A stretch of DNA of 64,000 nt from Tupaia tana. Lineage: Eukaryota; Chordata; Mammalia; Scandentia; Tupaiidae. The DNA lies in contig JAKSZU010000025.1 in assembly GCA_026018925.1 (NCBI GenBank), forward strand, positions 27,636,696 through 27,700,695, written 5' to 3'. The notes under the pieces were generated by a model that saw nothing but the letters and a program-made list of their open reading frames with translations, did no database searches and was not told where the DNA came from. Below are positions 54,301-64,000 of this stretch, one piece after another; the stretch's first letter is position 1, and each line of letters begins with the position of its first letter. A program made the position numbers and the translations under genes.

Positions 54301-55275
54301 AAGGTCACCCTCTGACCTGCGGTGCCATGGCCGCGGCTCCAGATCTGTAGGGAGGCCACCCCTTGGTGGGACTGCGTGGCGGAGGACACGTGACCATTGG
54401 TGTCAGACGGAAGGGATGCAAGCCCCGGCTTTACGTAATTACAGTTTTTATTTTCTCCTTGGGCAGGTTCCGTACTTGATCCAAGTTTCAGTTTTGTCAT
54501 CCATAAAATTGCTTTATTATACTTTCAACAAACCATTTTAGAGACATTAAAAATCGTCTGGTTTAATATTTCAGTGGGTGGATACAGAAATTTAGTGTCC
54601 CTTTACTTCTCAAGAACAACAAAAATGGCAAAAACGGGAGAAACAGAAGGAAGAACCCTTGTCTAGATGAGACTCAAGAATGTGACTTCGTAGGCGTTGC
54701 AGCTACGATGTGCCTGGACGGGTGGGCTGGTCTCTCATAGATCAGAACTTAGTGAAGAGCTCTTCAGAAAAGGTGGAAGAATTCATCTTGAAAAATAGGT
54801 ACTTTTACCTATTTTTACATCATAGAAAATAATTTCAGTCTGGAAAAATAGACGGTCACAGTAGCAGGAAGGGTGTTCAAAGTTAGAACGAGAAGCTTGC
54901 ACAGAATTCTAATGAACTTGCTGTCAGGTACTGAGGAAAAGAGAATGCAATATTAAGTCTTAATTTTGGCTATAGCATTTTATTTTGTGGAATTGATGTA
55001 GAGAAAACTCAAATCAGTGCACACTGAATAAATAATATAATAACATGTGAGCAGAAAAGCTAAATAAGCACTTCCCAGCAATGGGAAATAATGCAGCCAC
55101 TGAAGCCATGGAGGCCCTGGACACAGGGTAGTGTGTCGGTGGCAGGAGCACGTGCAGTCCCAGTAGCAAGCAGAGCATGTCGTTAAAACCACGTGACCAA
55201 ACTAGCAAGAATTTTAACAAATGGCAGCAACACGCTCCCTGACACCCTCATCATGGAAGTAGACAGGGAAATAAT
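54300..55275. other. Unique sequence, no gene seen
   Basis: GC-rich up to 54430, AT-rich after that. 54780-54830 has a small inverted repeat (aaaataggtacttttaccta followed by ttttt). No gene. Confidence 0.45.
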
Positions 55276-55279
55276 GTGT

Positions 55280-55530
55280 GGGGCCAGCAGGTGGTCTGAC
55301 GGTTAAGGTGCTAGACTCCCACATGGCCAACCACGGTTCAAGGCCTGAGCTTGGTGACCTGAGACACATGGGTACTTGTGTGTGCATGCCCAAAATCCCA
55401 CGCGGAGAATGGAGAAGGGATTGTGGTGGGCCATCGCACCCCCCCACAGAAGTCATTTCTTACTTTCCCTCTCTGTCTGTCTCTGGTGAGTGCAAGTGGC
55501 CTCTGGCAAAAGCCTATAATAAAAACTAAA
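55280..55530 (+). mobile_element. tRNA-derived SINE (type A)
   Basis: The head ggggccagcaggtggtctga, B-box ggttcaaggcctg (mutated), middle cccaaaatcccacgcggaga, CT-rich stretch, ggtgagtgcaagtggcctct and an A-rich tail. Confidence 0.9.
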
Positions 55531-55860
55531 ATGAAGTGCAACATTTTGGATTGTTTGGGAAATACTTGGGCATTTTCCAAAGTTTCTGTCACGAATAAGT
55601 AATGTGAGTACTTTTACATTGAGATGCACAATGAGCCCAACCACGACAGCGTTGTCGATGATACGACCAAACTGGAAACACACCGAAGGTTAGCAGAAGC
55701 AGGAGGCCACTGCATCACCATGGCAATGGCGGGACTGCACGTCAGGCGTGAACGTGGCCTTGTCTCAGCAGCATTTAGAGCAGGAAACACCGCAAGGTAA
55801 CCCACAGAGCATGAGTCAGTGTTCGTGTCCCAGCTGCTGAAAACCGAGCTATGTCTCATA
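55531..55860. other. Unique sequence, possible L1 3' remnant
   Basis: The phrase ccaaactggaaacacaccga resembles a sense L1 3' landmark, but the surrounding sequence does not clearly follow L1. No gene. Confidence 0.35.
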
Positions 55861-55874
55861 AGACGGATACATAC

Positions 55875-56144
55875 GGGGACCAGCAGTTGGCATAATGACT
55901 ATGTCGCTGGACTCCCGTGTAGTCCACCATGGTTTGAGTCCCAGACCTGGTGGCTTAAACTCACACTGAGCGCGTGTGCATGTACATGCCCAAGATCCCA
56001 AGAGGAGAATGGAGGAGAAGGGATCGTGGTGTGGCCATGCCCCTTGGGGGGTCATTTCTCGCTTTCTGTCTTTCTGTCTCTCTCTGTCTTTCTGGCAAAC
56101 ACACATGTCCTATAGCAAAAACCTCTCCAAAAAAAGAAAAAAAA
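55875..56144 (+). mobile_element. tRNA-derived SINE (type A), full length with target-site duplication
   Basis: The head ggggaccagcagttggcata, B-box ggtttgagtcccag, middle cccaagatcccaagaggaga, CT-rich stretch, catgtcctatagcaaaaacc, and an A-rich tail with one G. Direct repeats gata(c/t)atacg flank it at 55865-55874 and 56149-56158. Confidence 0.94.
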
Positions 56145-56159
56145 AGATGATATATACGT

Positions 56160-56270
56160 TATAAAGAAAACCAGTGAATGTAGAGGCTGTTAGTGCAGAT
56201 ACCAGAATAACCATACAGAAGAGAGGAAAAGGGGGATGAGGCACTCTGACTTCGAAGGAACTGGGACACT
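56160..56270. other. Short unique spacer
   Basis: Nothing recognisable. Confidence 0.5.
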
Positions 56271-56271
56271 C

Positions 56272-56485
56272 TGCTCTTTTTATTTCTTACTTTCATGAGA
56301 GAGAGAGAGGGACCTCCAGTGGAGTCCCCGTACGACCCTGTCCCGGCTGCAGCCAGCCCGCATCACGGGCACGAGTGGCGTGCTCAGTGAGACCTCTGGA
56401 TGCGAGCCCAGGACACCCCGTGGGGCTCAGCCTCAGGGAGCACTGCAGCCCACGTGGCCAGAGCGGCCCAGCCTTGCTGTCACTC
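56272..56485 (-). mobile_element. Type C SINE, GC-rich
   Basis: Antisense appearance: tttttatttcttactttcat, gagagagagagagggacctc, GC-rich body (catcacgggcacgagtggcg), and a segment with ggggctcagcctcagggagc. Same plan as 44950-45185. Confidence 0.68.
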
Positions 56486-56642
56486 ACTGAAGACTCGGGG
56501 GTATTAGTCGTGTGTTCGCTTTAACACCGAATGTGCCAATTAGATGTGTGTGTGCACACGTGGGTATTTTGTATGTGCTTTTCACAATTTTTAAATCATG
56601 ATAAAAAGATATTCCCTTAGATATAAAAGCATAGTAGAATTT

Positions 56643-57158
56643 GGGGCCAGCGGGTGGCATAGTGGTTAAGGCGCTAGACTCCCACATGGCCAACTATGGT
56701 TTGAGTCCTGGACCGAGAGGCTTGACATGTATGCCAGGCATGAGTGCGTGTGTGCCCAAAATCTTGAAATGAGGGACCAGCAGATGGTATGGTGCTTATG
56801 TCACTAGACACCCACATAGTTGACTGCCGTTTGAGGCCTGGACCCAGAGGCTTAACACTCATGCCTGGCACATGTGCATGTGTGCCCAAAATCCCGGGAG
56901 GAGATTAGAGAAGGTATTGCAGTGTGGCCATCCCCCACAGGGGGCAATTTCTCTCTTTTTGTCTCTCTGTCTCTCTGGTGAACATATGTACCCTTCAATA
57001 AAAATCTCTCTAAAAAAAGAAAAAGGAAAAAAAAAAAAGAATGGAGGAGAAGGGATTGTGGCGTGGCCATTCAGAGAGATTGATTTCTCACTTTCCCTTT
57101 CTCTGTCTCTCTATCTGGCGAGTGCACACACCCTATAGCAAAAATCTCTCCAAAAATA
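56643..57158 (+). mobile_element. tRNA-derived SINE (type A) interrupted by another SINE
   Basis: The head and first middle part run from ggggccagcgggtggcatag to gtgtgcccaaaatcttgaaa. The rest resumes at about 57041 with gaatggaggagaagggattg and runs through ctatctggcgagtgcacaca to the A-rich end. The two parts join to make one normal-length element once the inner SINE is removed. Confidence 0.9.
56772..57040 (+). mobile_element. tRNA-derived SINE (type A) nested in another SINE
   Basis: A complete element in the same orientation as the outer one: gggaccagcagatggtatgg, gtttgaggcctggacccaga, cccaaaatcccgggaggaga, ctctctggtgaacatatgta and a long A-rich tail (57010-57040). It is younger than the outer copy. 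Confidence 0.91.
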
Positions 57159-57159
57159 A

Positions 57160-57545
57160 TTATAACAGAATTTTAGAGTTGAAAATAAGCAAGACCTTAT
57201 TTTGTAAGTATAATTAAGCTAAATAAAATAGCTCATGACTCACCAACTATTTATTAAGAAGGAACTATAACTCTTGCCAGAAATTATTTTGTATTAAAAA
57301 AAAAGTGAGTAGCTTTGTCAAGTAACATATTGTAAAGAGCATTTTGATTTTCACATCAACGCAGACAAATTCTCTGATTAATACAAAGTGAAAACACTTT
57401 ACATGTTTAGTGAGGTATTTTTCTCTCTTCCTCTTCCTCCCCCTGCTCTTCCTAATCCTGTTTGTTTCTGTTTGTTTGTTTTTTTTTTGTTTTTGTTTTT
57501 GTTGTTTTTTTTTAATTGTAGGTACTTGACCTTTGCATTTCTAGA
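57160..57545. other. AT-rich unique sequence, no gene seen
   Basis: Ends in a CT-rich then T/G-rich patch (tttgtttgtttttttt). No gene. Confidence 0.5.
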
Positions 57546-57589
57546 TTATGGGGGAAAAGAAAGAAAAGAAGAAGGGGTGAATATGAAGC

Positions 57590-57697
57590 CAACAGTAAGG
57601 AAAGAAAGAGAAGAAGGGAAGAGAAAAAGAAAAGAAAGGGAGAGAGAGAAGAAGGGAGGGAGGGAGGGAGGGAGGGAGGGAGGGAGGGAGGGAGGGA
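57590..57697 (+). repeat. Polypurine tract ending in (GGGA)n
   Basis: About 100 bases with almost no pyrimidine on the plus strand, ending in about eleven GGGA units (57652-57696). Long homopurine mirror-like tracts can form triplex DNA and G-rich structures. Confidence 0.95.
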
Positions 57698-57699
57698 TA

Positions 57700-58340
57700 T
57701 TCTATTTTCTCCATTAGAGCTTAAAGAAATCTAACTTAGAGTTTACCGTAGGGCATTTATTCATGCCAGTGTGTATCTGAGGAGATGAGTGGACGTTACT
57801 AGAATTTTATGAAGTGTGATTCAGATTCAGGAAAAATATTTAAATAATTTAAACTACTTAAGGCTTACTAAGGATGGAATATTTCACTCAAAAAATTTTT
57901 CACTATTATAATCCCAACATCATACTTAACAGGGTCAGATTTTATTTCATCCTTCTAGAATTTGCTTTCTGTGGTATGTCTGGTTTTCTGTTTGACAGGA
58001 TTTTTTTTGGCCGTATATGGGAAGTGTACTAGCCAAGCACGTGGGCGAGTAGGAGATTTTCCGTCTGTTACTTGGGAAGGCCAAGGGAGGAAACGCCATT
58101 TCACAATCCCAGGGCAGCGTGATCGGCCAGAATGTTCTGCAAGGCCGATTCCATCATCCTTGACGTACGAAAGACGGTGTGCGTCGCATCTTCTGAGGAA
58201 GGACGACTTCTTTTCTGTTTCTAAAAGGTTCTCTTCGATTATAGTTTTGTCCAGATACGGGTACCTGTTCCTCTTGGGGTGGTGAGAAGTCCCCAGGTGA
58301 GGTTCACGTGAGGAGCACTGTCCTGCGTGTTAGAGACCGA
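57700..58340. other. Unique sequence, no gene seen
   Basis: A 107-codon plus-strand frame (57962-58285) begins with a hydrophobic stretch (LSVVCLVFCLTGFFLAV) that would read as a signal peptide. The rest shows no domain, and no exon context is visible. Confidence 0.4.
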
Positions 58341-58341
58341 G

Positions 58342-58434
58342 CGGGGACCGTGGGGGGGACCATGGGGGGACCGTGGGGGGGACCGTGAGGGGACCGTGGG
58401 GGGGACTGTGGGGGGCGCCGTGGGGAGGGGCGGT
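58342..58434 (+). repeat. G-rich tandem array (ggggaccgtgg-type)
   Basis: About seven or eight imperfect units of 10-14 bases built from gggg(g)accgtg, with G runs of four to seven. It has enough G runs to form intramolecular G-quadruplexes on the plus strand. Confidence 0.93.
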
Positions 58435-58439
58435 GGAGT

Positions 58440-58840
58440 CCTGCTGAAGGTGCCGGTGGACGAACTGGTAGTGCTGTTTCTTCTGTCTTAGTTGGCCAAA
58501 CTCTATGCCAAAAGGGAAAGAATGCTTTAAAACTTGGATCACTTTGCCTCTACATAGTTTACTCAGAGACCACAGAGTAAACGGATGCAGAGCTGGCATA
58601 GATGGGTGAGGCCTTTATCGAGGGAGGTGTTTTCAGTTATCCCATGCATTTCCCCCGAGCTGTAAATCACGGCATTTCCATTTCCTTTTCTTTTTAACAC
58701 CCAATGCTTCTTTTCTCCCATGAACATTGCTATAAATTATAGGTACTTCCATATCACAAAATAAATGGAGTAATTCAGTGTCCATATTGAGAAATTACTG
58801 AAATAACTGCATCTCAATGTAATAAAGGAAAAAATAAAAA
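58440..58840. other. Unique sequence, no gene seen
   Basis: No gene or named repeat. Confidence 0.45.
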
Positions 58841-59150
58841 AGAAACTAGACCTTTAATCCGTTTCCAACCAAAGGCTTAACATGTCCAGTTTTATATGGA
58901 AAATATGACATGGCTCCAGAATGAATTTTCTGGAAAACTAGGACAAGGTCAGAAAGATGGGAGAATTTATGAAAAATTACCCGCAGGGCAATATTTATAG
59001 AACAATGAGAGACCACATAGAACAGCCATTTGATAAATGTGTCATTTCTTACATACCAAGTCACAACTAGTAAAGAGTTTCCGAAATCATGATATAAAAT
59101 AGAAGGGAAAAATATACTCGAATAGGACATGAAGTCCAAAGGACCCGTCA
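58840..59150. other. Repeat-free segment, candidate conserved noncoding element
   Basis: About 300 bases without repeat landmarks, with gttttatatggaaaatatga, gcaatatttatagaacaatg and gccatttgataaatgtgtca. It carries a 101-codon minus-strand frame but no domain. Enhancer-like texture only. Confidence 0.27.
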
Positions 59151-60755
59151 CTTACGAGAAAGCGTTCAGGCTGAAAGGATGACAGAAAGCACAGAGGGAC
59201 TGAGGGGGTCTTGGCACAACGGGACGAAGACGCAGGTTTGATTCCTGATGTCTCCTTGTGATGGATAAATGTAGGTTTTCCTCTTCTATTTATGACGCCC
59301 CTGAATCCACCCTTCCATCTTGACGCAAGTCTGGGTGACTGTTCACGCAGTCATGGCCTAATGCGGTGTGTCTCAGCGGGGCAGGGCATTCTGGGCTGGC
59401 CGCCTCTCCATGCTGGAAAAGAATCCAGTCTCCTGACTGTCATGGCCGGGGCCGGTCAGATACCCCAAGAGCCCGCAGGAAGCATGCCCCATGGGCTCTG
59501 GAACTTCGCAGACTGACCTGAAACAGGAAGGCACTAAAGAATGGCAGAGAGACGCTGTCCACGGGTGTGACGTGGAAAACGCTGACCCAAACATGACTGT
59601 GCTTCAAAATGGGTAGCGGGCAGTGCTTTGTCTTTGGAAATGGACATCCGTGCACGTGACCCGGCAAAGTAGAATAGATGGTGGGTGATTTCCAGCCACG
59701 AGTCAGCGATGAGCAGGCGGGGAGAGAACCGAACAGCTGTGGCTCCCCCATGGTGCCCGCTCTGCGCTGGACGTGGCCGCTGCCGCCCAGCACAGAGATA
59801 CAGAAGTGAGTTTACGCTGAGATCAGCAGAACGGTGCCTAAAACATCACCGGCTGGTGTAGAAACCTTTCTTTATGGGACTGAGCCGTGTTTGCATAAAG
59901 GTTATCAACCACGTGCTGCGTGACGATCTGCTATGGGGACCATCACAGCTTCGGTGCACTGTAGGAGCGTTTTCTTTGCTAACTGAAGTTCGATCCCTTT
60001 CTTCTCTGGACCGCAGTCACTTAAACCGTACAATGTAAGATTTTAATCTGAACTCACCGACACCTTATTTTCACTAATGCTCTTTTCTGATTTTACTATG
60101 ATTTATAACTCTTTTTGTGACCCAGCAAAAAATGTAAGCAATCTCACGTGAAACTATGAGTAACAAGTTGTGTACAATGAAAACAAATTCCCTCAAGTGA
60201 TGAGTTTGTTCCGGTGGTTTTAGTCAACAAGTTAAGTCCTTTATTTTGTATCATCACGTATACACATCAGCACAGCTCTCGTATCTAGGTCGTCAGCCAT
60301 GTAATATCCACTCCCTTTATTTGCCATACCACAACTGGTTCATACTCCCTGTCATACAGAAAGGCCAAGCTGAACCCCAGCTGGGTACGCGGGCTCGTCT
60401 TCCCCCCTCTCCTGCTTTGATTCCCATACAAATGGGAGACGCCTACTTCTCGTCCTCACCTTCGAAGAGACCACGCTGGACGCAGCCCACAGCGGGGAAC
60501 CAACCTGGAGGCCAGGAGCTTGCTGTCTGGTAGGACGTGCTGGACAGTCTTCAGCTTTCTCCTTTCAGCAAGAGTGAAAGTAAAAGTCCATTAATTCAGC
60601 TTCGTGCTTGGCTGAGAGAGGAATTCCCCCAGTCTCCGATTGCCTCTGGTTCCTCCGTGCCTGGCCCTGATACGCACAGCGACAGACACACAGTTTGGGT
60701 GAAAGCACCGCGCCTCTCTGGAGCTTTTGGCAACTGGAGGGAGTAAGAGTGTTAC
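59150..60755. other. Unique sequence, no gene seen
   Basis: 59190-59290 may be a decayed SINE head (tgggggtcttggcacaac-like, caggtttgattcctga). Frames of 117 codons (59440-59793, minus) and 95 codons (60246-60533, plus) have no recognised domain. Confidence 0.4.
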
Positions 60756-61480
60756 TCTCTTCTTGAATTCAGAGTCCCTCCCTCCCACGGCTCCATGGTA
60801 CTGGCCGGGATTCGCAGTCTGTCTGTCTGGGTTATTGCTTGGGTGGTGGGAAAGCAACTAGAAGTTTCTTCCTCAGGAGGAGAGGACAGTGATGACAAAG
60901 ATGTGTCCCCAGATCAGCATGCCCGTCAGGGACCCAGCCTGGATTGTCACCACAGCAGCTCCCCGTGCCTCACACTGGCCACACTCCGAGTCACCCTGGG
61001 CACGACTTCCTCTACACACTCTCATGGTGCTCAATTACTGCAGGGTTTTGCCACACTGTCCTTTCTGTTTTCTGTCCCTCTACTAATACATTGATGTGAT
61101 GTTAGGGCAGGAGTCATGAAAACACTTGCTTTACACTTACAGCGTCCCACAGTCTTTATTGCTGGGAAGTATTGTGTAACTATTGTGCTGACCGAAACAA
61201 AGCAGACCTCCTGGTTTTTCTTTTTTTCTTTAATAGTCACAAGATGGCTGCCACAGGTCCAGGCAACAAACTCATATTTAAAACAAGGGAAATGGGGGAA
61301 TGGTTGGTCAGGAGAGCCTCACTCATTCCCTTTAATAGGAATAGCAAAAGCCTTTCCAAAAACTCCCAACAACAGATGTGCCCTGAAGTACCCTGGGCAC
61401 AATCATGGACGCCTTGTGGCCCCCTTGCCGAAGAGGAGAGGACAGTGTCTATCTCTGTTGCCTTCTGTGATTTAAACATG
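60755..61480. other. Unique or old-repeat sequence, no gene seen
   Basis: The phrases cacaagatggctgccacagg and atagcaaaagcctttccaaa suggest an old interspersed repeat between 61235 and 61480 whose name I cannot give. Frames of 119 and 144 codons (61116-61606) cross it and are not credible. Confidence 0.4.
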
Positions 61481-61484
61481 GCTG

Positions 61485-61885
61485 GCCCCACCGAAACTCA
61501 GGTTGAGTTTGTGAGAGGGGCAGCAAGATTGGGAAGTGGAACCTCTGAGTGGTGGGCCCTAGTAAGAGGTGTTGGGTCCGGGGTCCCGCCGGCCTGGGTG
61601 GATTAGGGTGGATCTCCAGGACGGAGTTACCCGCCCTGAGACCTGGTTGCTACGGAGGAAGGTTTTCCCTTGTTTTCTGTGTCCCTGTGGCGGCCTGCTC
61701 CCTCCGCATCTCGCCGTCTGGGACGTGAGGCGTGGTCCTCACCAAGAACAGCAGTTGCTGGTGCCGTCCGCTCCAAGCTTGCCAAACTTTAGGGTTATGA
61801 GTCAGATAGACCTGTCTTCTCCGTCAGCCACCCCTCAGTGTTCTGTTATAACAACACGCAATGGTGGATGCAATAAGCCTCCCCA
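61485..61885 (+). mobile_element. MaLR (MLT1/MST-type) solo LTR
   Basis: Sense order: ggaagtggaacctctgagtg, gtgggccctagtaagaggtg, then a GC-rich middle, and the canonical end ctcagtgttctgttataaca followed by acacgcaatggtgga. Only LTR sequence is seen. Confidence 0.7.
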
Positions 61886-62665
61886 GTGAGGAAGAGCACG
61901 TGGAGGAGCAGGGCTCGGGGTGGCTCAGCCAGGCCGTGGTTTCTGCCACAGGCATGAAGAGCCCTTAGGACTTCATAAATCGAGGTTGCTTAGCTACCAA
62001 TGTGTGGGAAGAACTGTGTCTGGTCGGTGAAAATGAACAAAACGTGATATCCTTAAAGAGAGGGGAAGTGGCCTAGCTTGGGCTCACCGTTGGACAGTGC
62101 CTACGTCACACCGACTTCACCCGCTTCCAGGGCGGGGAGGGGCATGCATGGGCTCATACACAGCGCTCGTTAGGGTTTCCAAATGACGTCTAGACAGGGC
62201 CAAGCCAGTATAGTCAGCTCATAGCATTCATGTCTTAAGTTGAAATTTTTAAAAATATCTGGAGGGAGATACTTCATAGAAAGTTGCTTGTGATCCTTAT
62301 AGAAATAGCGCGAGCTCAGCCCGCTTGTGCGGCCCGGCATCATGATCTTCACCCTTAGTGTACGGTTGCCCCAGGATACAGACCATGGCATGTAGGAGAG
62401 ATGGCCTTCCCGGGACATAGCAGCTGTCCTTGTCAGGGCTTGGGGACATTCCAGGGGAAAAGGAACCAAGAGTGAACAGTAAAGTAAAGTCACGAGCCGG
62501 CACAGTCGGAAGGCGCTAGCTGGAATGTCCAGGCCCGAAGTGGATAAGTAGATCTTGGAACGTCACTCAGGAAGGAGCCCACGCCATCCGCACTTGTCGG
62601 CAGAGCAGGTATTCGGCATCCTCACAGGCTGGCCTGCTGGCTCGGGGCTTTGCGTTAGTATAAGA
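61885..62665. other. Unique sequence, no gene seen
   Basis: A 107-codon minus-strand frame (62170-62493) has no recognised domain. No named repeat. Confidence 0.45.
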
Positions 62666-62671
62666 AGCTCC

Positions 62672-62905
62672 GGGGCCAGCAGGTGCATAGTGGTTGAAGT
62701 ACAGGACTCCCCCATGACTGACTGCAGTTCGAGTCCCAGACCAGCAGCTTGAAACTCATGCCAGGCGCGTGTGCCCAAGATCCCAAGAAAAGAATGGAGA
62801 AGGGATTGCAGCATGGCCATCCCTCTGGGGGTGTGCTTTCTCACTTTCTCTGTCTCGGTCTCCAGCAATTCACAAGTGCCCTATAGCAAAAATAACTCTA
62901 AAAAT
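62672..62905 (+). mobile_element. tRNA-derived SINE (type A)
   Basis: The head ggggccagcaggtgcatagt, B-box agttcgagtcccag, a shortened middle (gtgtgcccaagatcccaaga), CT-rich stretch, aagtgccctatagcaaaaat and an A-rich tail. Confidence 0.92.
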
Positions 62906-62909
62906 ATTC

Positions 62910-63625
62910 ATACTATTATGTGCGTGTGTATGTATGTGGCTTAATTTCTTGGAATTTTAATGGTCTTAACATGCAGTGGGAAAGGTGTGATGAGAATTAG
63001 AGAGAACAGAGGTGAAATATTTTAGAAATGATCATATGTAGTGAATGTCCTTATTTGGGATCATCCTCAAGCAGTGGCATATTCGGAGAACTCGTGCGGG
63101 AGGTGGCCTGGGGGGAAACGCAGGAACCTGCGAGAACGAGGGGAGAAAATCCGATCCGAGCATGCGTTACAATGCCGCCACTGTGGGCCCCTCCGCTTGG
63201 CTGGGAGCGCCTGGGCCACCTGAAGGAAGGCTGCAGCCTCTGTCGTCTGCAGGACCCGCTGCTTCGGGCTGGCCTGCCCTCCAATTCCAGCGTCCCTGTG
63301 AGCTCAGTGAACTGAGAGGACAGAGCAGGCTCACTTCAAGCAGAATCTCAAGTCAGAAACCGAAACGATGCGGAGTATATCCTTGAGGCTAAACGCAGCC
63401 GGGCCCCACGCCCGAGCTCCTCGGACACAGCTGGGCTTTAGCTGCTGTGGGACCCAGGCAGGCCGCAGGCTCTGACGCGGCTGTCAGGATGTCTGCTGCA
63501 CTGACAGTGAGTTAGACCATAGTTTCCAGTAGAAACAGTTATCATCGCAGTGGCGAAATGAAGGGCATGGACCAGTTTTGAGCAGTCATACCACGAGGAT
63601 GCAGCTCAGAAATGAAGGTAGGCAT
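62910..63625. other. Unique sequence, no gene seen
   Basis: GC-rich 63090-63300 with overlapping frames of 60-113 codons that have no recognised domain. Confidence 0.45.
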
Positions 63626-63629
63626 GGCC

Positions 63630-63835
63630 ACACGGCCCAGCAGAACCCAGCGCTCCTCGAGCCTGGGAGCCACACGGCCGACCGTGGTTCGGGAACCCTG
63701 GGTGAGCCTGGCAGACAGGCCAGGGGCATGGGGAAAGGTGACTACGATCTGCTGAGGCTGTCGGGGGCGCGTCTGTGTCTCTGGCTTGTACGCACGTGTG
63801 CACACTATCATTAAAAAGGAGGAGGAGGAGGAGGG
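63630..63835 (+). mobile_element. SINE-like element (type C, tentative)
   Basis: A tRNA-like head (cggcccagcagaacccagcg, ccgaccgtggttcgggaacc) is followed by a GC-rich body, gtctgtgtctctggcttgta and a tail ttaaaaaggaggaggagg. The (AGG)n tail is unusual. Confidence 0.45.
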
Positions 63836-64000
63836 TTGGAAGAATTGAGACAAGCAGAACCTGTCCAAGTGTTCAGGAATTAATATCTTTGGATAAGACG
63901 TTTGGTGGAACCCATTGTTTAGCTGGTAAAATCTGCATGAAACGGCAGTATTAGTGGGTGATGGCGCCTTCACATGGTTACTGAGAATTCAGTTTTTTCA
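63836..64000. other. Unique sequence to the window edge
   Basis: Nothing recognisable. Confidence 0.5.

Noticed and set aside
57962..58285. Secreted small protein with a signal-peptide-like start
   Set aside because: The hydrophobic start is followed by sequence with no domain, and there is no promoter, exon or conservation evidence in one sequence.
61235..61480. Named old repeat with a cacaagatggctgcc landmark
   Set aside because: The phrase is familiar from mammalian repeats, but I cannot assign the family, so it is only noted in the gene-free segment.

Overview
The window is a piece of mammalian nuclear chromosome. Four things show this: dense interspersed repeats, ancient eutherian repeat families (MIR, L2, MaLR LTRs, MER5-type DNA elements, L1), a processed ribosomal-protein pseudogene, and CA/TG microsatellites. 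No intact protein-coding gene, exon chain, rRNA, CRISPR or prokaryotic operon is visible. The many short open frames are either inside repeats or match nothing I recognise. The only gene-derived sequence I can name is a dead processed copy of RPL6 on the minus strand at 10675-11530. The layout is that of a gene-poor intergenic or intronic stretch.

The signature of the host lineage is a very abundant tRNA-derived SINE that I cannot match to Alu, B1/B2, carnivore SINEC, bovine BovA/BovB, equine ERE, bat VES or rabbit CSINE. About 30 copies lie on both strands. A full copy (about 265 bp) has a tRNA-like head that starts near ggggccagcag and carries a B-box-like ggttcgagtcc. A middle part follows (cccaagatcc... 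ggagaatgg), then a CT-rich stretch (tctgtctctctgtc) and a 3' end near ccctatagcaaaaacctctcc plus poly(A). A shorter type keeps the head and CT-rich tail but lacks the middle. A third, GC-rich type ends in gagag-rich sequence followed by an aataaa tail. Several copies still have clear target-site duplications, so the family was active recently. I cannot name the species; a lineage with its own tRNA SINE family (for example colugo or pangolin, both guesses) should be compared.

Region by region: 1-6 kb holds unique sequence, MIR, L2 and one SINE. 6.8-8.2 kb is an L2 and an L1 ORF2 fragment, each split by a SINE. 9.9-11.5 kb is an old dispersed repeat and the RPL6 pseudogene. 12-22 kb mixes SINEs, minus-strand L1 fragments, an MLT1-like LTR and AT-rich sequence that looks conserved. 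22-26 kb is GC-rich with SINEs. 28.6-30.3 kb is a minus-strand L1 3' end split by SINEs. 30.97-31.73 kb is an MLT1-type LTR with an internal six-copy 67-bp minisatellite. 33-34 kb has MER5-type and L1 fragments. 38.2-38.9 kb is a SINE followed by a 9-bp repeat array. 41-42.4 kb is a mariner-like MITE and a MaLR LTR split by a SINE. 44.5 kb is a CpG-island-like patch. 49-54 kb has microsatellites, an MLT1D-like LTR, a SINE with an internal 25-bp tandem expansion and a second MLT1-like LTR. 55-57 kb is a SINE cluster with one SINE nested in another. 58.3 kb is a G-rich array. 61.5 kb is another MaLR LTR.

No genes here work together. The most interesting structures are three repeat-born tandem arrays (inside an LTR, inside a SINE, and beside a SINE), the modular SINE family itself, and several AT-rich, repeat-free, homeobox-motif-rich segments that may be conserved regulatory elements.
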